From contig NC_092591.1 in NCBI RefSeq assembly GCF_047663525.1, positions 30,599,001 to 30,663,000 on the forward strand: 64,000 nt of DNA, read 5' to 3'. Source of the DNA: Anas platyrhynchos. Lineage: Eukaryota; Chordata; Aves; Anseriformes; Anatidae. The position numbers and the translations under genes were made by a program. This document shows, one piece after another, positions 60,778 through 64,000 of this stretch; the first letter of the stretch is position 1, and each line of letters begins with the position of its first letter. The notes under the pieces were generated by a model. That model did not search any database. It saw only the letters and a program-made list of their open reading frames with translations, and was not told where the DNA came from.

Positions 60778-62155
60778 AAGATATTAAACAGGACCGGCAC
60801 CAGCACTGAGCCCTGGGGGACACCACTAGTGACTGGCCTCCAACTGGACTTGACTCCATTAACCACGACTCTTTGGGCCCGGCTATCCAGCCAGTTTTTA
60901 ACCCAACGAAGTGTGCGCCAGTCCAAGCCAAGAGCAGCCAGTTTCTTGAGGAGAATGCTGTGGGAGATGGTGTCAAAAGCCTTGTTGAAGTCAAGGTAGA
61001 CCACATCCACAGCCTTTCCCTCATCCACCAAGCGCATCACTTTGTCATAGGAGGAGATCAGGTTCGTCAAGCAGGACCTGCTTTCCATAAACCCATGCTG
61101 ACTGGGCCTGATCGCCTGCTTGCCCTGCAAGTGCCGCATGATGACTCCAAAGAGGATCTGCTCCATGAGCTTCCCTGGTACTGAGGTCAAACTGACAGGC
61201 CTGTAGTTTCCCGGGTCTGCCCTCCGGCCCTTCTTGTAGATGGGCGTCACATTTTCTAGCCGCCAGACAACTGGGACCTCCCCTGATAGCCGGGACTGCT
61301 GATAAATGATGGATAGGGGCTTGGCCAGCTCCTCTGCCAGTTCTCTCAGTACCCTCGGGTGGATCCCATCCGGCCCCATTGATTTGTGCACATCCAAGTG
61401 CCGTAGCAGGTCACCAACCAGTTCTTCGTGGATAGTGAGGGCCACATCCTGCTCCCCGTGCATTGGTGTCCCTGACCCTGGCTCCAGGGAGGCAGCAGAC
61501 TGCCCTACGGGTAGGGTCAGGCCGACAAATAGGGCCCTCTGTTCCCCTAAGAATAGAGTCTCCCACAACAATAACCCTCCTGTCTTTCTTGATGGAGGCA
61601 GTCCTGAGGCGTGGAGTCGACCTCCTCGCCCTAGGCATCCTCCTGGGAACACTTGCTACCTCTTCCTCAGCTACTGGTCTGTCGAGCTCCAGGGCCTCAA
61701 ACCTGTTGTGTAAGGGCACCTGGAAAGGTGGGGTCAGAAGGGGAGGGCATCGCCTGCGATGTCGAGCAGGGACCTGTTTCCATTCCTCCTCAACTCCCAG
61801 ATCCCCTCCCTCTGCCCGACAGCAACAGGGCAGGGGGTCCACCCCCATTTCGGGTGTCTCACCCCGGTACCTCTCCTTGAGGCCCTGCAGGGAGTTACTC
61901 CACCAGTCTATCTCCCGCTCACACTCCCTGATATCCCCCAACCTCGCCACCTCCTCCTTGAGCTCCACCACCATGCGGATCAGGTCATCCACCTGCTCGC
62001 ACCTCACGCACGCAGTGTCTCTGCCTCCCGCTGATGGCAGCAGCAGGCTCAGACACTCCTTGCATCCGGTGACCTGAACCGCTGCATTTTATAACGGGTA
62101 GTCGGTCTGGGTGTGTACCGACTTCCTGGAGAGTGCACCGTGCCTGGTGGAGACC
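60778..62155 (-). mobile_element. CR1 LINE, 5-prime part, endonuclease deleted
   Basis: Resumes the reverse transcriptase ([33 protein letters not shown]). Near 61457 it jumps to ORF1 esterase sequence (VVGDSILRG), which removes the endonuclease seen at 4984-5364. ORF1 N-terminal sequence runs to about 62010. A single minus-strand frame crosses the deletion (61652-60708). Confidence 0.85.
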
Positions 62156-62495
62156 ATTATCACCTAGCGTCAAAAGTCAAAAGCCTGTAAACTAGTAGAA
62201 ATTACAGTTTCAAGGAGATAACTAGAGAGAAAGAAATTATTGTTGGCCATCTTCCCCGACCACTTCGTAGATGGGCTCCCTGAAGAAAAAGCGTGAAAGG
62301 TGTCATTGTTAAGAGTTTCTGAGGCAGGGTCAGGGGAGGATGTGTTTTCCCCCTTGTTCACTCTCCCTTTCTTCTCTAGGTTTGTTCTGGTAGCTTTCCA
62401 AAGCCTCGACTATAATTCAGATGTTCTGACAAGCTCGTCCTTCTCAGTACGTCTCCTGAATGCACTTGAGGAGACGTACTGGCCCCCGGCCCCGG
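62156..62495. other. Duplicated spacer next to CR1 5-prime end
   Basis: Copy of 6161-6505; nothing further recognised. Confidence 0.4.
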
Positions 62496-63012
62496 TCCGT
62501 CTCTCTCTCTCCTGGGTCCATTGTCCATCCTGTGGGGCTGCAGGGCAGAGCTGGGCCCGCAGGCACGTCCCCATGGCTCTGGGCTCATGGGAAGGATGGG
62601 GAAGAGCCCAGGGCCCAGCTCCAGGGCCTTCCATTGGCCCCAGAGCTGCAGGCTCTCCCTGCCAGGAGAACAGGATGAGGAATGGAAGGGCACGGTGCAT
62701 CCCAGGGATGCTTCCTCTGCCCCAGCACCCCCAGCGACACCCACCCTGGGGTGAAGGGGATCGTGTGCACCCTCAGCAAGCTGGGCAAGGACACCAAGGT
62801 GGGCGGGAGTGTTGATGTGCCTGGGGGCAGGAAGGCTCTGCAGAGGGACCTGGACAGGCTGGAGCGATGGGCCGAGGCCAGCTGGACGAGGTTCAAGAAG
62901 GCCAAGTGCCGCGTCCTGCACGTGGGGCACAACAACCCCGTACAAGGCTGCAGGCTGGGGGCAGAGTGGCTGGAAAGCTGCCCGGAGGGAAGGGAGCTTT
63001 GTGCAGGGGCAG
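62496..63012 (+). repeat. SRCR-gene 3-prime flank fused to CR1 fragment
   Basis: Direct duplicate of 6506-7025 ([17 protein letters not shown] in the CR1 part). Confidence 0.65.
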
Positions 63013-63297
63013 GATGCCCCCCTGTGTGGGGGCAGGCTCCAGTGCATCAAGTACTCGGTGCGGTCGGCTGACGACCACCTGCAGTGTCCTGTCGCAGAGC
63101 CCAGAGAGCAGCTGGGGGACGGCCAGCAGGACGACAGGGGGCTGCAGGGCTGGTGCTCAGGGCTCATGAGTGCAGCTTCCCACCCAACCTCTGGACAGCC
63201 TTCCTCCGGGAGCAGCTGGCTGACACCAGGGCCCTCCTTTAGGGTGGTCGCTTTGCTGCTGCTGGAGCATTGCAGGCTTCTGCATAGGAGTCAGTAA
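63013..63297 (+). pseudogene. TOPORS-like gene remnant near right edge
   Basis: Direct duplicate of 7026-7308; the RING is missing and the remnant ends with the same HCRLLHRSQ tail and stop. Confidence 0.7.
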
Positions 63298-63590
63298 GAG
63301 AAAACAGGAGTCCCTGCCCCAGCGACAGCAGGTACAAGCAACATCAAATAGCTGCAGTTAATCAGTTTAAGCACTGACTTTGCTCTGGGGAAGCACCCTC
63401 CCTATCAGATCATATGCCCTAATACGGAAAGCAGCCTTCGAAAATGCTCCTCACAGCTCTGCCTTTCTCATTAGTGCACTGCGAGCAGCTTCTGAAAGCA
63501 AAACCTGTCCCAGCAAAAGAGGCAACAGCAGTCGCCTGTCCTTGTCCTTCCAGAACTGGACAGCAGCCTGCTAAACCTCAAGATACTTGG
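63298..63590. other. Start of an SRCR-type 5-prime flank
   Basis: Matches 7309-7600. Then the match to the flank of A ends. Confidence 0.5.
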
Positions 63591-63830
63591 TGGTTACAAA
63601 GGCAGTAGTGAGCTGTTTCTTTCTGGGTTTTGCTTCTTCCTTTTCTCAGAAGATGGTTGTGATTGGTAATTTCCAGCACAGCTGCTGGAGTTGGCACAGG
63701 TTGCTGTCGTTTAACCCAGCAGCAGCTGAGTACCACAGAGCCCTTCAGTGGCTCCCCTCCCCTGCCCAAATGGGATGGGGCAGAGAACTGAGAAAATAAA
63801 CAAACAGACATAAAACAAAACAAAAACCCA
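63591..63830 (-). repeat. Spacer and truncated ERV LTR
   Basis: Matches the inverted form of 20760-20990 (spacer, then TTTAACCCAGCAGCAGCTGAG of the LTR end). Confidence 0.6.
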
Positions 63831-64000
63831 GAGGATACAAAAGGGCCGATGTTGTGTGGAGCAGGGCCTGACAGTGCTGCTCAGGCCCAGCCCTGCACCT
63901 GCTCGCCACAGCCTGTCCTATCGTCCTGCTCGGGGCTTGAGCTGGAGCTGCCCAGGGCAGAAAGCGAGAAGCCGGAGGAGCTCGCGGGGAGAGCAGCGCT
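63831..64000 (+). other. Upstream region of a further B-type SRCR gene
   Basis: Matches the inverted 20585-20755, far upstream of gene B. The start codon of an SRCR gene on the plus strand would be expected about 0.5-0.6 kb past the window end. Inferred from homology only. Confidence 0.45.

Overview
The window is from a bird, by content. It carries CR1 LINEs (the dominant avian retrotransposon) in several states of decay, avian-type endogenous retrovirus (ERV) LTRs, very GC-rich compact multi-exon genes with introns of about 70-150 bp, and TOPORS-like RING genes of the kind expanded in bird genomes. No sequence here fixes the species.

The core is a cluster of five paralogous scavenger-receptor cysteine-rich (SRCR) transmembrane receptors. 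I call them A (+, 8745-12620), B (-, 16605-20062), C (-, 22068-25921), D (+, 39715-43585) and E (-, 50596-54472). Each has a signal-peptide exon, one SRCR domain per exon (seven; six in B), a Ser-rich stalk plus membrane exon, and three tail exons. All introns are phase 1. The tail carries the signature of the mammalian WC1/CD163-family receptors of gamma-delta T cells: a YEEL motif near the membrane, then two GYDD motifs, the last close to the C-terminus. All five reading frames are open when spliced. Promoters (two CCAAT boxes, two GATA motifs, TATA) and an ATTAAA poly(A) signal are shared.

Layout: 1-8.6 kb holds the edge of another TOPORS-like gene, an LTR, a near-full-length CR1 and the 5-prime flank of A. 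A and B are tail to tail over a repeat-filled 4 kb spacer. B and C are in direct tandem. C and D are head to head over about 14 kb holding a TOPORS-like RING ORF, a CR1 split by an old LTR, and an ERV nested inside that LTR. D and E are tail to tail over 7 kb; that spacer is the inverted A-B spacer plus a retroviral insertion. From 56.3 kb on, the left end of the window (1-7.6 kb) repeats in direct orientation, and the last 0.4 kb matches the far upstream region of B. A further SRCR copy on the + strand is therefore expected just past 64 kb.

The most notable items are: the expanded WC1-like array, with a rapidly varying patch in SRCR2 against an almost uniform background; loss of the SRCR1 exon from B without frame damage; co-duplicated TOPORS-like RING genes; and, at 47283-48206, a single open frame joining sequence like the VLDL-receptor EGF region to a retroviral envelope of alpharetrovirus type.
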